Shown: one piece after another, positions 37,018-46,132 of the stretch
Numbering within the stretch: the stretch's first letter is position 1
How the letters are laid out: each line of letters begins with the position of its first letter
Origin: Endozoicomonas acroporae
GTDB taxonomy: Bacteria > Pseudomonadota > Gammaproteobacteria > Pseudomonadales > Endozoicomonadaceae
Reading direction: 5' to 3'
Length of the DNA: 64,000 nt
Assembly: GCF_002864045.1 (NCBI RefSeq)
Contig: NZ_PJPV01000050.1
Span: forward strand, 1 to 64,000
Notes under the pieces: generated by a model
Seen by the model: only the letters and a program-made list of their open reading frames with translations
What the model was told of the DNA's origin: nothing
Databases searched by the model: none
Made by a program: the position numbers and the translations under genes

Positions 37018-38802
37018 TCAGTGACTGGTTGCAGTTGCCGGATCGCGACGAATGCGCAGATTCAGATCGCGCAGCTGCTGACTTTCCACTTCACCCGGAG
37101 CCTGGGTCAGCAAACAGGAAGCTGACTGGGTTTTCGGGAAGGCAATCACTTCACGAATGTTAGTGGTACCACAGAGCAGCATCACCAGACGATCCAGGCC
37201 GAACGCCAGGCCACCGTGAGGAGGCGCACCGTACTTCAGGGCATCCAGCAGGAAGCCAAACTTCTCACGCTGCTCTTCTTCCTGGATGTCCAGCACACGG
37301 AATACCGCCTGCTGCATGTCCTGACGATGAATACGGACGGAACCACCACCCACTTCATAGCCATTCAGAACCATATCATAAGCACGGGACAGTGCCTGAG
37401 ACGGATTAGCTTCCAACTCTTGGGGAGAACAGGTTGGTGCTGTGAATGGATGGTGCAGCGCAGTCAGGGAGCCATTATCGGTCTCTTCAAACATCGGGAA
37501 GTCAATAACCCACAATGGTGCCCAGTCGCAGGTATAAAGATGCAGATCTTCACCCACCTTGCAGCGCAGAGCACCCAGCGCCTCATTCACAATTGTTTCT
37601 TTATCCGCACCAAAGAAGACGATGTCACCATTGGCAGCGCCAATACGGGACATGATGTTCATGGTGACATCATCCCCCAGGAACTTGATGATTGGCGACT
37701 GAAGGCCTTCAACCCCTTTCTCCAGCTCATTCACCTTGATCCAGGCCAGACCTTTGGCACCATAGATGCTGACAAACTTCGTGTAGTCGTCAATCTGCTT
37801 ACGGCTCAGCTCGGCACCGCCGGTCACTTTCAGTGCGGCAACACGGCCTTTAGGATCTTCTGCCGGGCCTTTAAATACTTTAAAGTCAACGCCGGCCATC
37901 AGGTCAGCCACATCCACCAGCTCCAGGGGAATACGCAGGTCTGGCTTGTCAGAACCATAACGGCTCATGGCTTCGGCATAGGTCATGCGCGGGAATTCGG
38001 CACCGAGATCCACGCTCTTCACTTCCATAAACAGTTTTTTGATCAGGGACTCGGTAATGCCCATGATCTGAGCTTCATCCAGGAAGGATGTCTCAATATC
38101 GATCTGGGTAAATTCAGGCTGACGGTCAGCACGCAGGTCTTCATCACGGAAACACTTGACGATCTGGTAGTAGCGATCAAAGCCAGACACCATCAACATC
38201 TGCTTGAAGAGCTGTGGAGACTGGGGAAGTGCGTAGAAGTGCCCCGGATGCACGCGGCTGGGCACCAGGTAGTCACGGGCACCCTCTGGAGTTGCACGGG
38301 TCAGCATCGGTGTTTCGATATCCAGAAAGCCGTGCTCTTCCATAAAGCGACGCACTACAGCGGTGGCTTTGCTGCGAATAATCAACTTTTCCTGCATTTC
38401 AGGACGACGCAGATCAATGACCCGGTTACGCAGGCGCACATCTTCACCCACATCGGTATAACCTTCAATCTGGAAAGGCGGAGTCTGGGCCTGGTTAAGG
38501 ATTTCCACCTGCTTACCCAGCACCTCAATCTCACCGGTAGACATATTGCTGTTCACAGTGCCTTCAGGACGTGGGCGCACAATACCGGTAATTTTCAGGA
38601 CATATTCGCTACGCACCTTGTCAGCCAGTGCAAACGCTTCTTCAGTATCAGGGTCGACCACCACCTGAGCCAGGCCTTCACGGTCACGCAGGTCCAGGAA
38701 AATCACGCCACCGTGATCACGACGGCGATGTACCCAACCGCAGAGGGTGACTTCCTGCCCATCATGGGAAAGATTCAGTTCGCCGCAATAATGGCTGCGC
38801 AT
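37018..38802 (-). CDS. aspS: Aspartyl-tRNA synthetase AspS
   Basis: Charges tRNA-Asp; class II synthetase with N-terminal OB anticodon domain ([11 protein letters not shown]), the catalytic motif 2 ([16 protein letters not shown]), the bacterial GAD insertion and motif 3 ([11 protein letters not shown]). From the ATG at 38802 it is 594 residues, starting MRSHYCGEL as in the family. The upstream TTG would place the SD sequence (GAGG) inside the gene, so it is rejected. Note that four tRNA-Asp genes lie in this window. Confidence 0.97.
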   Translation of the reverse strand: MRSHYCGELNLSHDGQEVTLCGWVHRRRDHGGVIFLDLRDREGLAQVVVDPDTEEAFALADKVRSEYVLKITGIVRPRPEGTVNSNMSTGEIEVLGKQVEILNQAQTPPFQIEGYTDVGEDVRLRNRVIDLRRPEMQEKLIIRSKATAVVRRFMEEHGFLDIETPMLTRATPEGARDYLVPSRVHPGHFYALPQSPQLFKQMLMVSGFDRYYQIVKCFRDEDLRADRQPEFTQIDIETSFLDEAQIMGITESLIKKLFMEVKSVDLGAEFPRMTYAEAMSRYGSDKPDLRIPLELVDVADLMAGVDFKVFKGPAEDPKGRVAALKVTGGAELSRKQIDDYTKFVSIYGAKGLAWIKVNELEKGVEGLQSPIIKFLGDDVTMNIMSRIGAANGDIVFFGADKETIVNEALGALRCKVGEDLHLYTCDWAPLWVIDFPMFEETDNGSLTALHHPFTAPTCSPQELEANPSQALSRAYDMVLNGYEVGGGSVRIHRQDMQQAVFRVLDIQEEEQREKFGFLLDALKYGAPPHGGLAFGLDRLVMLLCGTTNIREVIAFPKTQSASCLLTQAPGEVESQQLRDLNLRIRRDPATATSH

Positions 38803-38896
38803 AATATACCTCAAATCAGGAATTCAACTGGATTTCATCCTTACAGCCGCCGGGCTGAAAGGATTTGGATCAATCACTGGTTGCCGGGCAACGCTT

Positions 38897-39169
38897 TTAT
38901 TGACTGGTTGCAGGGCAACCGGCACAACTGCTTTTGCTGTCTTTGCCAGGACAGTGGTTATCACTGGAAGACAGGTTTTTCTTACTGCCTCCTTTGAAGT
39001 CGGTTTCATACCAACCACCACCTTTCAGCCTGAAGGCCGGCGCACTTAACAGCTTCTTCAGTGCGGCCTGACCACAGACCGGGCAATCACGCAACGGTGC
39101 ATCACCGAATTTTTGAATCGCTTCCGTCACTTCGGAGCATTGCTCACACTGATACTCATAGATCGGCAT
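38897..39169 (-). CDS. FmdB-family zinc-ribbon protein
   Basis: A 90-residue protein. MPIYEYQC-x2-C and CPVC at about 34-37 give the zinc ribbon of the FmdB/CxxC putative regulatory family, followed by LSAPAFRLKGGGWYETDF, the usual continuation. The C-terminus has extra Cys (CPGKDSKSSCAGC). Function of the family is not well established. It lies 95 bp upstream of aspS, as in many gammaproteobacteria. Confidence 0.9.
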   Translation of the reverse strand: MPIYEYQCEQCSEVTEAIQKFGDAPLRDCPVCGQAALKKLLSAPAFRLKGGGWYETDFKGGSKKNLSSSDNHCPGKDSKSSCAGCPATSQ

Positions 39170-39302
39170 TGACGCTGGCCTACCCTATTACTTACAACAG
39201 TAAGCACCATTGATATCGTATTGACTTGGGCGCTTACGTTTACTGATTCGCAGAAAAACGGCCATTATACCCCAAAGACCGGCAGAGTCAGCCGTTGCCA
39301 GA

Positions 39303-39337
39303 CAAAAAAAGCCGCACTGGTCACCAGTACGGCTTAT
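39303..39337 (-). terminator. Terminator of the probable type III cargo gene
   Basis: AAGCCG (39309-39314) pairs with CGGCTT (39330-39335) and the inner ACTGG/CCAGT extends the stem, with one mismatch. On the minus strand seven T's follow. Confidence 0.75.
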
Positions 39338-39382
39338 CAAATAGAACGAACAACACTGAATCCCTTTCGTAGATATTGCCTC

Positions 39383-40918
39383 TTAAACCGGATGAGATTT
39401 AAGCATATCCGCCTCATAGCGTTCCTGATCCCTGATCGCCTCGACAACCATGGCCTCGACTTCTCGCTCTGCTTCAAGCAGCTGGGCAAGTTGATTGGTC
39501 CCAACAGAATCAACCATGTCCCCATCCGATCTCTTTTCCAACGCCTCTTGCATATCAGCCATTCGCTCTTTTAACAGGAGCATTGTAAATGCCTGTGGAT
39601 TATTAGCCCCTTCAAGACTGAGACTGTCGCCAAGATAGGGCTGATCGACGGGATTTTCTTCACTGGCTGTCACTGGTGGCTCTGCCGGGGGTATCGGAGA
39701 CTGTGCATTTTTACTACTTTCAAGACTATCGCCAGGATTTGGCTGATCAGTTGCATTTTTATCATTGGCCGTTACTGGTGGCTCTGCACGCAGCATTGGA
39801 GTCTGTGAATTATCGGCATCCTCAATACTGGTACTATCATCAGGATATGACCGATTGACGGTATTTTTTTCACGGGCTGTCACGGGAGGCTCTGCAAGCA
39901 GCACCAGAGCCAGACCTTCAGCGGCATCAGTTAACTGTTGTTCAGATGGAGCGGCCTGATTGCGCACAGAGTCCCTCGCAGTGGTGTCACGAGCCGAAAA
40001 GAAACTGAACAGGTTATCAACGACCTCCGGGCTTACCAGCGATTTCAATGCCTCAGGAGAGCCTTTACCTCTCCGGGGCTGACGATTTTCAATGTCACGA
40101 TCCGATACCCGAAGAATCTCCCTGTCATAGTCAGCAGCAATAAGACTAGTCAGCCTGGAGCGAACCTCATCACTGTCAAAACGCTTTTCTAATACTTTTA
40201 ATTCATGTTTCAGTTCATCCAGCTGCTTTTCACCGGATTCCAGAGATTCCGGACTGATAGCCTTCACCAGGGGGACCGACAGATCCCTGACCGCATTATC
40301 ATCAGAACTCGAAAGTAGCGCCTCTTTTGCAGTCAGTCGCACCTCCGCGGCCATTTTTCTCCCTTTTAATGATTCTATTTCAGCATCCAGTGCTGGCTTC
40401 TGATGGTCAGGAGCCCTGTCCCGTTCTGACTGTTTGCTGTTGATCGAATTCTGCGTAGACTCGATCGTTTTTCTCATTGCAAAAATGTCCGATGAAAGAG
40501 AGACTTGTGCCTGTCGGTCTGCCGCCCGTATTTCAATGGTTGTCACACTGTTAAGTACCTTAAGGTCATTAATCGCACCTCTTAAGGACAACAGCAGGTT
40601 CTGGGTATCAGAAAGATCAAGCTCCCCCGGGGTCATGGCATTATTCTGGGCAATCGTGGCACGAAACGAATCAAGCCTTGACTGCAAGGTTCTTGCCAGA
40701 TAGTCAACACCGTTGTTGCCACTATTTATCGGAGCATTCAGCTGGACACCCGCCTGACTTCCGTCCGGACCTGAACCCGTAGATTGTGAGACAGAATTTG
40801 CTGGACTGTAGCCACTGCTTACCCCATTCCCGGGATTTGCCGAAACATTGCCCGGCGTGCCCGGTGCAGGCGTTATTCCTGTTTGTACACCACCCGGTTC
40901 TCCAACTGTGTTCGACAT
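39383..40918 (-). CDS. Probable type III secretion substrate (translocator or effector)
   Basis: 511 residues without signal peptide or clear membrane helices. The N-terminal 70 residues are rich in Gly, Ser, Pro and Asn. The middle (about 75-270) is predicted coiled coil by its Leu and charged pattern. Residues about 340-460 hold three degenerate 40-residue repeats that each start with AEPPVTA. The C-terminus is again helical. The direct neighbour upstream, separated by about 85 bp, is a SycD/LcrH-like chaperone, whose usual partners are type III translocators encoded next to them. The flexible N-terminus fits a type III signal. The ATG at 40918 has GGGAGG eight bases upstream. No close family is recognised, so the exact role stays open. 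Confidence 0.55.
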   Translation of the reverse strand: MSNTVGEPGGVQTGITPAPGTPGNVSANPGNGVSSGYSPANSVSQSTGSGPDGSQAGVQLNAPINSGNNGVDYLARTLQSRLDSFRATIAQNNAMTPGELDLSDTQNLLLSLRGAINDLKVLNSVTTIEIRAADRQAQVSLSSDIFAMRKTIESTQNSINSKQSERDRAPDHQKPALDAEIESLKGRKMAAEVRLTAKEALLSSSDDNAVRDLSVPLVKAISPESLESGEKQLDELKHELKVLEKRFDSDEVRSRLTSLIAADYDREILRVSDRDIENRQPRRGKGSPEALKSLVSPEVVDNLFSFFSARDTTARDSVRNQAAPSEQQLTDAAEGLALVLLAEPPVTAREKNTVNRSYPDDSTSIEDADNSQTPMLRAEPPVTANDKNATDQPNPGDSLESSKNAQSPIPPAEPPVTASEENPVDQPYLGDSLSLEGANNPQAFTMLLLKERMADMQEALEKRSDGDMVDSVGTNQLAQLLEAEREVEAMVVEAIRDQERYEADMLKSHPV

Positions 40919-41002
40919 AATAACGCCCTCCCTGACCATGACGCCTGAAAATCACCCTGCCCGGTATTCCTTACCGGACAACAAACAACCCCTGAAACAT
41001 CT

Positions 41003-41497
41003 TCACTGCAATTTGCCACGAACAAAACTGGTCAATTTTTTCGCCTGCTGAAGCTCATCTTTCCAACGGGCAGACTGGCTCGCTCTGGTCACCGCCTCAG
41101 ATAAGGCTTTTTGAGCCAGAGACCAGCGTTTGATCTCGATAAAGCATTTAGCCATCATCAGTGAAGCCCTTGGGTCCTTCTGATCAAGCTTTTCCCCATG
41201 AGCCAGCGTTGCCGCAGCCTGGGCAAACAGGGAAAGCTCATACTGTGATAAGCCCAGGCCAAGAAAATAGGAATAGCTGGTATGATCAAGCAGACAAAGA
41301 TGTCGGAAGACCTTTAAAGCATCGGTAAAATGGCCGGAATTAAATTGGGCAAAAGCCACCCTGTACATAGCATCAAGCTGACATTGATCCAAATTACGAA
41401 GTTCTTTCATGGAGCCACCTTTAGCCAGATAAGCGAGCCAAAGTGACGCTGAGGATGGCTGATCAGCCTTATTATCCATAACCCTCAAAAGCCTCAT
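41003..41497 (-). CDS. SycD/LcrH-family type III secretion chaperone
   Basis: SycD/LcrH/IpgC chaperones are TPR proteins that hold type III translocators in the cytosol before export. Residues about 24-140 follow their pattern closely: an aromatic plus GG before the first helix, LDAMYRVAFAQFNSGHFTDALKVF, then LCLLDH and FLGLGLSQYELSLFAQA, then a third TPR with DPRASLMMAKCFIEI. Length 164 is near the usual 160-170. Start choice is uncertain: ATGs at 41497 and 41479 both lack well-spaced sites. A later ATG (41410) has AAAGG but would remove the conserved first segment. It is upstream of its probable cargo. No type III apparatus genes lie in this window. Confidence 0.8.
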   Translation of the reverse strand: MRLLRVMDNKADQPSSASLWLAYLAKGGSMKELRNLDQCQLDAMYRVAFAQFNSGHFTDALKVFRHLCLLDHTSYSYFLGLGLSQYELSLFAQAAATLAHGEKLDQKDPRASLMMAKCFIEIKRWSLAQKALSEAVTRASQSARWKDELQQAKKLTSFVRGKLQ

Positions 41498-41946
41498 CCC
41501 TGATAAAATTGTGTAAGGTATTATTCCATTATAACCAGTTTGTATTTATACCTATTCATCATTAGTGGCATCAAGGCTGAAAACTGACCTAATCACTTTA
41601 GAAATCAAATGTTTATATAAATCTCTGTGCTATCTTTTTTTTCACTCAGCACCTGATTTAAAAATCAGTCGCATGGAGTTTGCGGATATTTACAGAGATA
41701 GTTAATACAATCTGGAAATTAACTACATGTTTCAAAAAACCAGCTCAGAGGGATTGGACTGAAGCGTCAGAACGTACAATAACTCATTGATAAAGCCATC
41801 ACTGAGATATGCAATTCAGATAATGAAAGACTTGTATGCATTGGCACACTCTGATTAAAAAAGCATCTGGAATATTCATTCACTAATTTTTTAAGCAAAA
41901 AAAAGAGGGCATACGCCCTCTTTTATCAACTTAAGCAATTAACTGC
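41498..41946. other. AT-rich intergenic region
   Basis: 450 bp without a gene. It holds the porin terminator at 41899-41926. It probably also contains the promoter of the type III chaperone pair, but no clear -35/-10 is seen. Confidence 0.5.
41899..41927. terminator. Terminator of the porin gene
   Basis: AAAAGAGGGC (41901-41910) and GCCCTCTTTT (41915-41924) form a perfect 10-bp stem with loop ATAC. A further A-run lies on the left, giving a T-tract on the minus strand. Confidence 0.9.
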
Positions 41947-43197
41947 TTAGAATGCAGCAACAGAGTAAGTCAGGTACAGACGGTTGATATCCAGATCAGA
42001 AAGACCTCCAAGACTTCCACTGTCATTAACAACATCACCCTGAGCTCGGTAATTGGTGTAAAGCCAAGCTACAGACAGACCTTCAAGAGAGCCATCAAAA
42101 GCGTAATTGACATAGCTACCATACTCACGACGCTTGAAATCTTCAATTTCATCAGCATCGTCGCCTTTAGCGTACCATACATCCCAAGTCAAACCGCTCA
42201 GACCTTGATCAGCAAAGTTGTAGCCCGCTGAAACAACATAAGCTTTCTCACCTTCTTCTGCATAGTCTTCCCACAATGACAAGCTGGAATTGAATTTACC
42301 ATGCTCACCATCAATGTAGTCAGAGTTATAATCACCATCTTTGGTTTTGTTGTAACCAAGGGCGACATAAGCATTGCCATAGTTATAAGTTGCATTCAGG
42401 TTATAGTACTTGGCTTTTGCATTATTATCTGGCTGATCACTCTTGGCTTTACCGTAACGAGCATCAAGTTCAACAGAACTCATATCATCAAGCTCAAAAC
42501 CATAACCGGCTTTCAGGAAAGTCTGCTTAACCAAATCTTTTGAGTTTCCATATTCTGCAGCGAGATCCAAGCCTGCATAACTGTAATTAGCCCCCAGGAT
42601 ACGGAGATAATCAACCTTATCGCCACCACCAGAAAGGTCGCCATTAAGTGTTGAAGCATTACGCTCACTAACACCGGTGATTTCAGTAAAATATGCATTA
42701 GCACCTTCGAAGCCAACCGAGAGGTCGTAACCTGTAGAGCTGGCCGCCAGAATGCGAGAGCCGGAATCAGAGTAAGTTTCCGTACTACGCTTCTTGACAC
42801 CAACAGTACCTTCAAAATCAACACCACTGAAAGACTGCTTTGTTTTCAGGTAAGCCTGCTGGAATCCGGAAATAGCATCATCTTGTTTTTTATCAGATCC
42901 ACCAGCAACGTTAGTAGCAAATCCTGAATCAACATCCAGTGGCCCAGCGTAACCCGCAGTCACAACAGCACCAACCAGACCATTGACGTAACCGGTATCA
43001 AAATCAGCAATCAATGCGTGGGACCAATCATGTCCCCTCTTCTGACCGGTTTCTTTTAAATCTGCATCAAAGTAAAAATTCTTATAGGTAAACGTCAGAC
43101 TCGGATCCATAGTCACTGCTTGAGAAGCCTGAACAGAGGTAGCGGCGACAGCTGTAGCAACAGCTACACCCAGTGCGCTTTTAGCGAGGGTTTTCAT
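41947..43197 (-). CDS. OprD-family outer-membrane porin
   Basis: 416 residues with a clean signal peptide (about 1-27, ...VQASQA). The mature part is rich in alternating hydrophobic strands with Tyr, Gly and Asp, and ends with Phe, the usual C-terminal residue for BAM recognition. LTFTYKNFYFDADLKETG and repeated 'aromatic-x-aromatic' strands fit OprD-like porins for small nutrients (amino acids, sugars or peptides). The substrate cannot be told. In Pseudomonas an oprD gene also lies near proS. Monocistronic, with a strong terminator. Confidence 0.82.
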   Translation of the reverse strand: MKTLAKSALGVAVATAVAATSVQASQAVTMDPSLTFTYKNFYFDADLKETGQKRGHDWSHALIADFDTGYVNGLVGAVVTAGYAGPLDVDSGFATNVAGGSDKKQDDAISGFQQAYLKTKQSFSGVDFEGTVGVKKRSTETYSDSGSRILAASSTGYDLSVGFEGANAYFTEITGVSERNASTLNGDLSGGGDKVDYLRILGANYSYAGLDLAAEYGNSKDLVKQTFLKAGYGFELDDMSSVELDARYGKAKSDQPDNNAKAKYYNLNATYNYGNAYVALGYNKTKDGDYNSDYIDGEHGKFNSSLSLWEDYAEEGEKAYVVSAGYNFADQGLSGLTWDVWYAKGDDADEIEDFKRREYGSYVNYAFDGSLEGLSVAWLYTNYRAQGDVVNDSGSLGGLSDLDINRLYLTYSVAAF

Positions 43198-43340
43198 AAT
43201 CAGAATTGCTCCCTGAGTACTTTGTTGTGTTTATTATTGCGACTACCACCAACTGACATAAGCAGTTCCCCTTGGTGATATACATCCTGTTCGCAACGAG
43301 AAATTATTTTTCTACAACCCTGATCAAATTGCAACCATAA

Positions 43341-43366
43341 AAAAAGGAGCCGGTAAGCTCCTTTGG
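43341..43366 (-). terminator. Terminator of the HU-family gene
   Basis: AAAGGAGC (43343-43350) pairs with GCTCCTTT (43357-43364); loop CGGTAA. Seven A's on the left give a T-tract on the minus strand, 40 bp after the HU stop codon. Confidence 0.85.
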
Positions 43367-43402
43367 TTTTGCAGCTCTTATAAGCTTTTAGCTATAAACA
43401 GC

Positions 43403-43744
43403 CTACGATGCTGCAAACTCCTTCAGCTTCTTCAATGGCCTTACCTTCACCTGAATAGAAGCGGGCTTGGCCGGCACATCCATTAATTCACCGGGTTTGA
43501 AAGGGTTTGGCACACCTTTTTTGGCTTTTTGCGCCGGTTTTTTCTTGGTCACGATTTTTAACAGACCGGGCAAGGTAAACTCACCACAACCCCGTTTTTT
43601 AATATGGCGTTCAACCAGTTCACTCAGTTCATCCATTACCGCACTGACCTGCTTTCTGCTAAGCCCGGTATTCTCGGCAATTTCTGCCAGCATCTGGGTT
43701 TTGCTGTATTTTTCCTTGATTGCGGGTGCTTTTTTCCCAGCCAT
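43403..43744 (-). CDS. HU-family DNA-binding protein
   Basis: 113 residues. After a Lys-rich N-terminus comes the HU helix pair (KTQMLAEIAENTGLSRKQVSAVMDEL), then beta strands GCGEFTLPGLLKIVTKKKPAQKAK and the DNA-binding arm with NPFKPGE. The arm has KPGELMDVPAKPA in place of the GRNPxTG motif of classical HU/IHF. That places it in the divergent HU group found in several proteobacteria. It likely compacts or bends DNA. Single gene. Confidence 0.88.
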   Translation of the reverse strand: MAGKKAPAIKEKYSKTQMLAEIAENTGLSRKQVSAVMDELSELVERHIKKRGCGEFTLPGLLKIVTKKKPAQKAKKGVPNPFKPGELMDVPAKPASIQVKVRPLKKLKEFAAS

Positions 43745-44461
43745 AGTCGTACTCTCCTGATGAAAATTCCTTTTAAGCCTTCCCTTAGGCTTTCCCTTTT
43801 AAAGAGGGCATTGAGCGCTTGCCAATGTTTTTGCTGTTATCTGATTAAAGCGATCTGCTTTTGCCAGCTAACGGCAACCATCAGCGACTGCATTATCTGC
43901 CACAGCACCAGGCGGATTTGGTACCTCCCTTTCTCAATAAGACATTACCAGAGTTGCCTTATCACTCCATGAGTACAACGTTATCTATTAACAACCTCTA
44001 AACATTTCTACAACTTTACGAACACCATGCTTAATAGAAGACGGCAGCAGTAGATATTCAAGGTACTGGATACCACTATAATATCGGTATTTTTCCACGT
44101 CGAGCATTTTTTACCAAAAGATTCACACCCAAATAACAGAGTCAATCTACCCTTCCAACAACTCACCAGAAAGCTCACAGCGCTGTTTACAGACTCTTTC
44201 CCGCCTGTCTTAAACGTCCGTGAAGTGTCTCGTTTCATGTTAAATGTCAGGCAGGCCTGTCAATATTTGAGAAATAAACATCATAAAGGTACATTAACAC
44301 TGATATGGGAAACCATGTGTTCCATCATAATAAGTTGCACAACGTGTTTGTCGGGCTCAATGTTGTCTGGTCATGATTAAAAAATGCACGACAGCTTTAC
44401 ACCAGATTCTGTTTTCACGGATGGCTTGTGGTTCTGAAAAGCCCACGTGCAAAAGGGCTCG
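43745..44461. other. Intergenic region between HU gene and cold-shock membrane gene
   Basis: About 715 bp between divergent genes. I see no convincing gene: a minus-strand frame of 76 codons (44008-44238) has no family features and no ribosome site. An AAGCC/GGCTT hairpin sits near 43773-43791, in the HU leader. Confidence 0.45.
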
Positions 44462-45118
44462 ATGTTTTCAACTGATACTGATAACAAATTAAGGGAACAT
44501 GCCTTGAAACATTTAAAAACAATTCATCTTTTAACCGGCCTGTTGGCATTTTTTTTCGTTATTGCCATCATGACCAACCTCTACCAGCCATCAACAGCCG
44601 CTGCCAACCCAACCAACCCGGTGGTTGCACTATTACTGATGGCCGCTTCATTAAATTTAATGACAGGAGCCTACCTGAGCAGACGCAATGGCTTCCAACG
44701 GTGGCTGCAGATAGCCGGGTCCGTCCTGCTGTTGTCAGCGCTCTGTGCAGCGGTGGGTTTCGCCTATAACAACACCCTGATGATCTCTGGAGTGACTCTC
44801 GACCAGATTACGCTGTTTTCAGTCAGCACCGGCACCCTGTTTCATGTTATCGCCAACCTGCCCGGCAGTTCCGTCTCCTCGGCGGAACCCCTTGATGACT
44901 CCGGACGGGAAACCGGCTCAGTCAAATGGTTCAATATCACCAAAGGGTTTGGCTTTATTACCCGTGATATGGGTGAAGATGTCTTTGTCCATTATCGTGC
45001 CATACGCGGCGAAGGACACCGAACCCTGAGTGAAGGACAGCGGGTTGAGTTTATTGTGGTTGAAAGGGACAAAGGCCTACAGGCGGAAGATGTTATTGCC
45101 GCACCAAAAGGAAGATAG
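44462..45118 (+). CDS. Membrane-anchored cold-shock domain protein
   Basis: 218 residues. The N-terminal two-thirds have four hydrophobic segments (about 19-40, 55-75, 85-105 and 108-125). The last 70 residues form a cold-shock domain with [15 protein letters not shown] (RNP1-type KGFGFI) and [10 protein letters not shown] (RNP2-type). CSDs bind single-stranded RNA or DNA, so this would hold nucleic acid at the inner membrane. A similar protein sits before slyX in Pseudomonas (PA0961). The ATG at 44462 has AAGGG five bases upstream; a GTG at 44447 is less likely. Confidence 0.85.
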   Translation: MFSTDTDNKLREHALKHLKTIHLLTGLLAFFFVIAIMTNLYQPSTAAANPTNPVVALLLMAASLNLMTGAYLSRRNGFQRWLQIAGSVLLLSALCAAVGFAYNNTLMISGVTLDQITLFSVSTGTLFHVIANLPGSSVSSAEPLDDSGRETGSVKWFNITKGFGFITRDMGEDVFVHYRAIRGEGHRTLSEGQRVEFIVVERDKGLQAEDVIAAPKGR

Positions 45119-45125
45119 GCATTCC

Positions 45126-45163
45126 GGTCTTCTGGCTGGCAAGGTTGTTCCGGCCAGAAGAAT
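45126..45163. terminator. Hairpin between the cold-shock gene and slyX
   Basis: TCTTCTGGC (45128-45136) pairs with GCCAGAAGA (45153-45161). There is no strong T-tract, but the position between convergent genes suggests a terminator. Confidence 0.5.
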
Positions 45164-45184
45164 CCAGAACCGTCTAATCATCAA

Positions 45185-45385
45185 TCAATAGTGGGGAGGA
45201 GGTAACTCTTCCTGGCTTTCCAGCTGTTCAGCCACCATCTCTGCAAATTGCTTTTTCAGTTGCGCCATGGCTTCTGTTAACCTGTCAATATCTTTCTGCT
45301 GCCGGGTAACCACTTCATTCAATTGAGCAATTGTATCCTCCTGAAAACTCAACTGGGTTTGCAGCTCAAGCAGTTCATCTTGCAT
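45185..45385 (-). CDS. slyX: SlyX family protein
   Basis: 66-residue coiled-coil protein of the SlyX family: LLELQTQLSFQEDTIAQLNEVVTRQQKDIDRL, and a Pro-His-Tyr C-terminus (LPPPHY) that is typical. Function unknown. It lies 140 bp downstream of the HIT gene on the same strand, as in Pseudomonas. Confidence 0.92.
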   Translation of the reverse strand: MQDELLELQTQLSFQEDTIAQLNEVVTRQQKDIDRLTEAMAQLKKQFAEMVAEQLESQEELPPPHY

Positions 45386-45526
45386 CGTTTGTTACTCCCA
45401 CAGGCAGCCAGCCAAACCACTTCCGGTCATTAACCATCATAACAAGATCGGTTACAGGCAACCGGAAGCAGATTAATCTGCGCAGTCTACTCCTTGAGCT
45501 TCTGCCTTCCAAATTTACCTTACCTG

Positions 45527-45970
45527 TCAAGCCCATTGGAAAGAAGGCATATCGGTAATACCCGTTTTCAGCTTGCGCATCACCTCTGCGAGCTGTTCAT
45601 CCGTATAAGGTCGGGCGGGATGCCTGCCCCACACCGGCGCTGGCCAGGCAGCATCGGCCGTGAAACGGACAACATGATGAACGTGCAGCTGTCGAACCAC
45701 GTTACCCAACGCGGCCACATTTATCTTGTCTGCACTGAACAGCACCTGCAGCATTTCCGCCAGATATGAGGATTCAAAAAGCAGCTGTTGCTGGGCCGCC
45801 TCATCCAACTGATAAATCTCTTCCACCCCCTGGATACGGGGAACCAGGATAAACCAGGGATACTGGCTATCGTTCATTAGCAAAAGGCGACAAACAGGAA
45901 AATCACCAATAACCACACAGTCTCTTGCCAGCTGGGGATCCAGTTCAAAGCTACTCACGGTACAGCCCAT
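45527..45970 (-). CDS. HIT-family nucleotide-binding hydrolase
   Basis: 147 residues. Contains the histidine triad LHVHHVVR near residue 95-102 and an N-terminal strand with LLMNDSQYPWFILVP. HIT proteins hydrolyse nucleotide phosphoramidates or dinucleoside polyphosphates. The exact substrate is not known. A GTG four codons in (VSSFELDPQL) is a possible alternative start. Confidence 0.9.
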   Translation of the reverse strand: MGCTVSSFELDPQLARDCVVIGDFPVCRLLLMNDSQYPWFILVPRIQGVEEIYQLDEAAQQQLLFESSYLAEMLQVLFSADKINVAALGNVVRQLHVHHVVRFTADAAWPAPVWGRHPARPYTDEQLAEVMRKLKTGITDMPSFQWA

Positions 45971-46042
45971 CCAGAGAAAATAGAATAGAGAAGGTATTTT
46001 TCAGAACAACCAATCAACAACAGGGGATTTTGCAACAGCGGT

Positions 46043-46051
46043 TGGTATAAT
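46043..46051 (+). promoter_or_regulatory. Extended -10 promoter of proS
   Basis: TGG then TATAAT (46046-46051) gives a perfect extended -10, about 80 bp upstream of the proS ATG. No clear -35 exists, which such promoters tolerate. Confidence 0.5.
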
Positions 46052-46132
46052 AACCGATTGGCCTTAAAATGGCGCATTAATTGACGTCAAATTTTGACAA
46101 ACCTTTTTTTGAACAGCCTGGTAAATGAACAC

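Noticed and set aside
37216..38997. 593-codon frame on the plus strand opposite aspS
   Set aside because: It is a shadow of the conserved aspS gene and its neighbour. The predicted protein has no known motif and no ribosome site.
44008..44238. 76-codon minus-strand frame in the HU/cold-shock gap
   Set aside because: No ribosome site, no conserved-looking motif; composition is like non-coding DNA.
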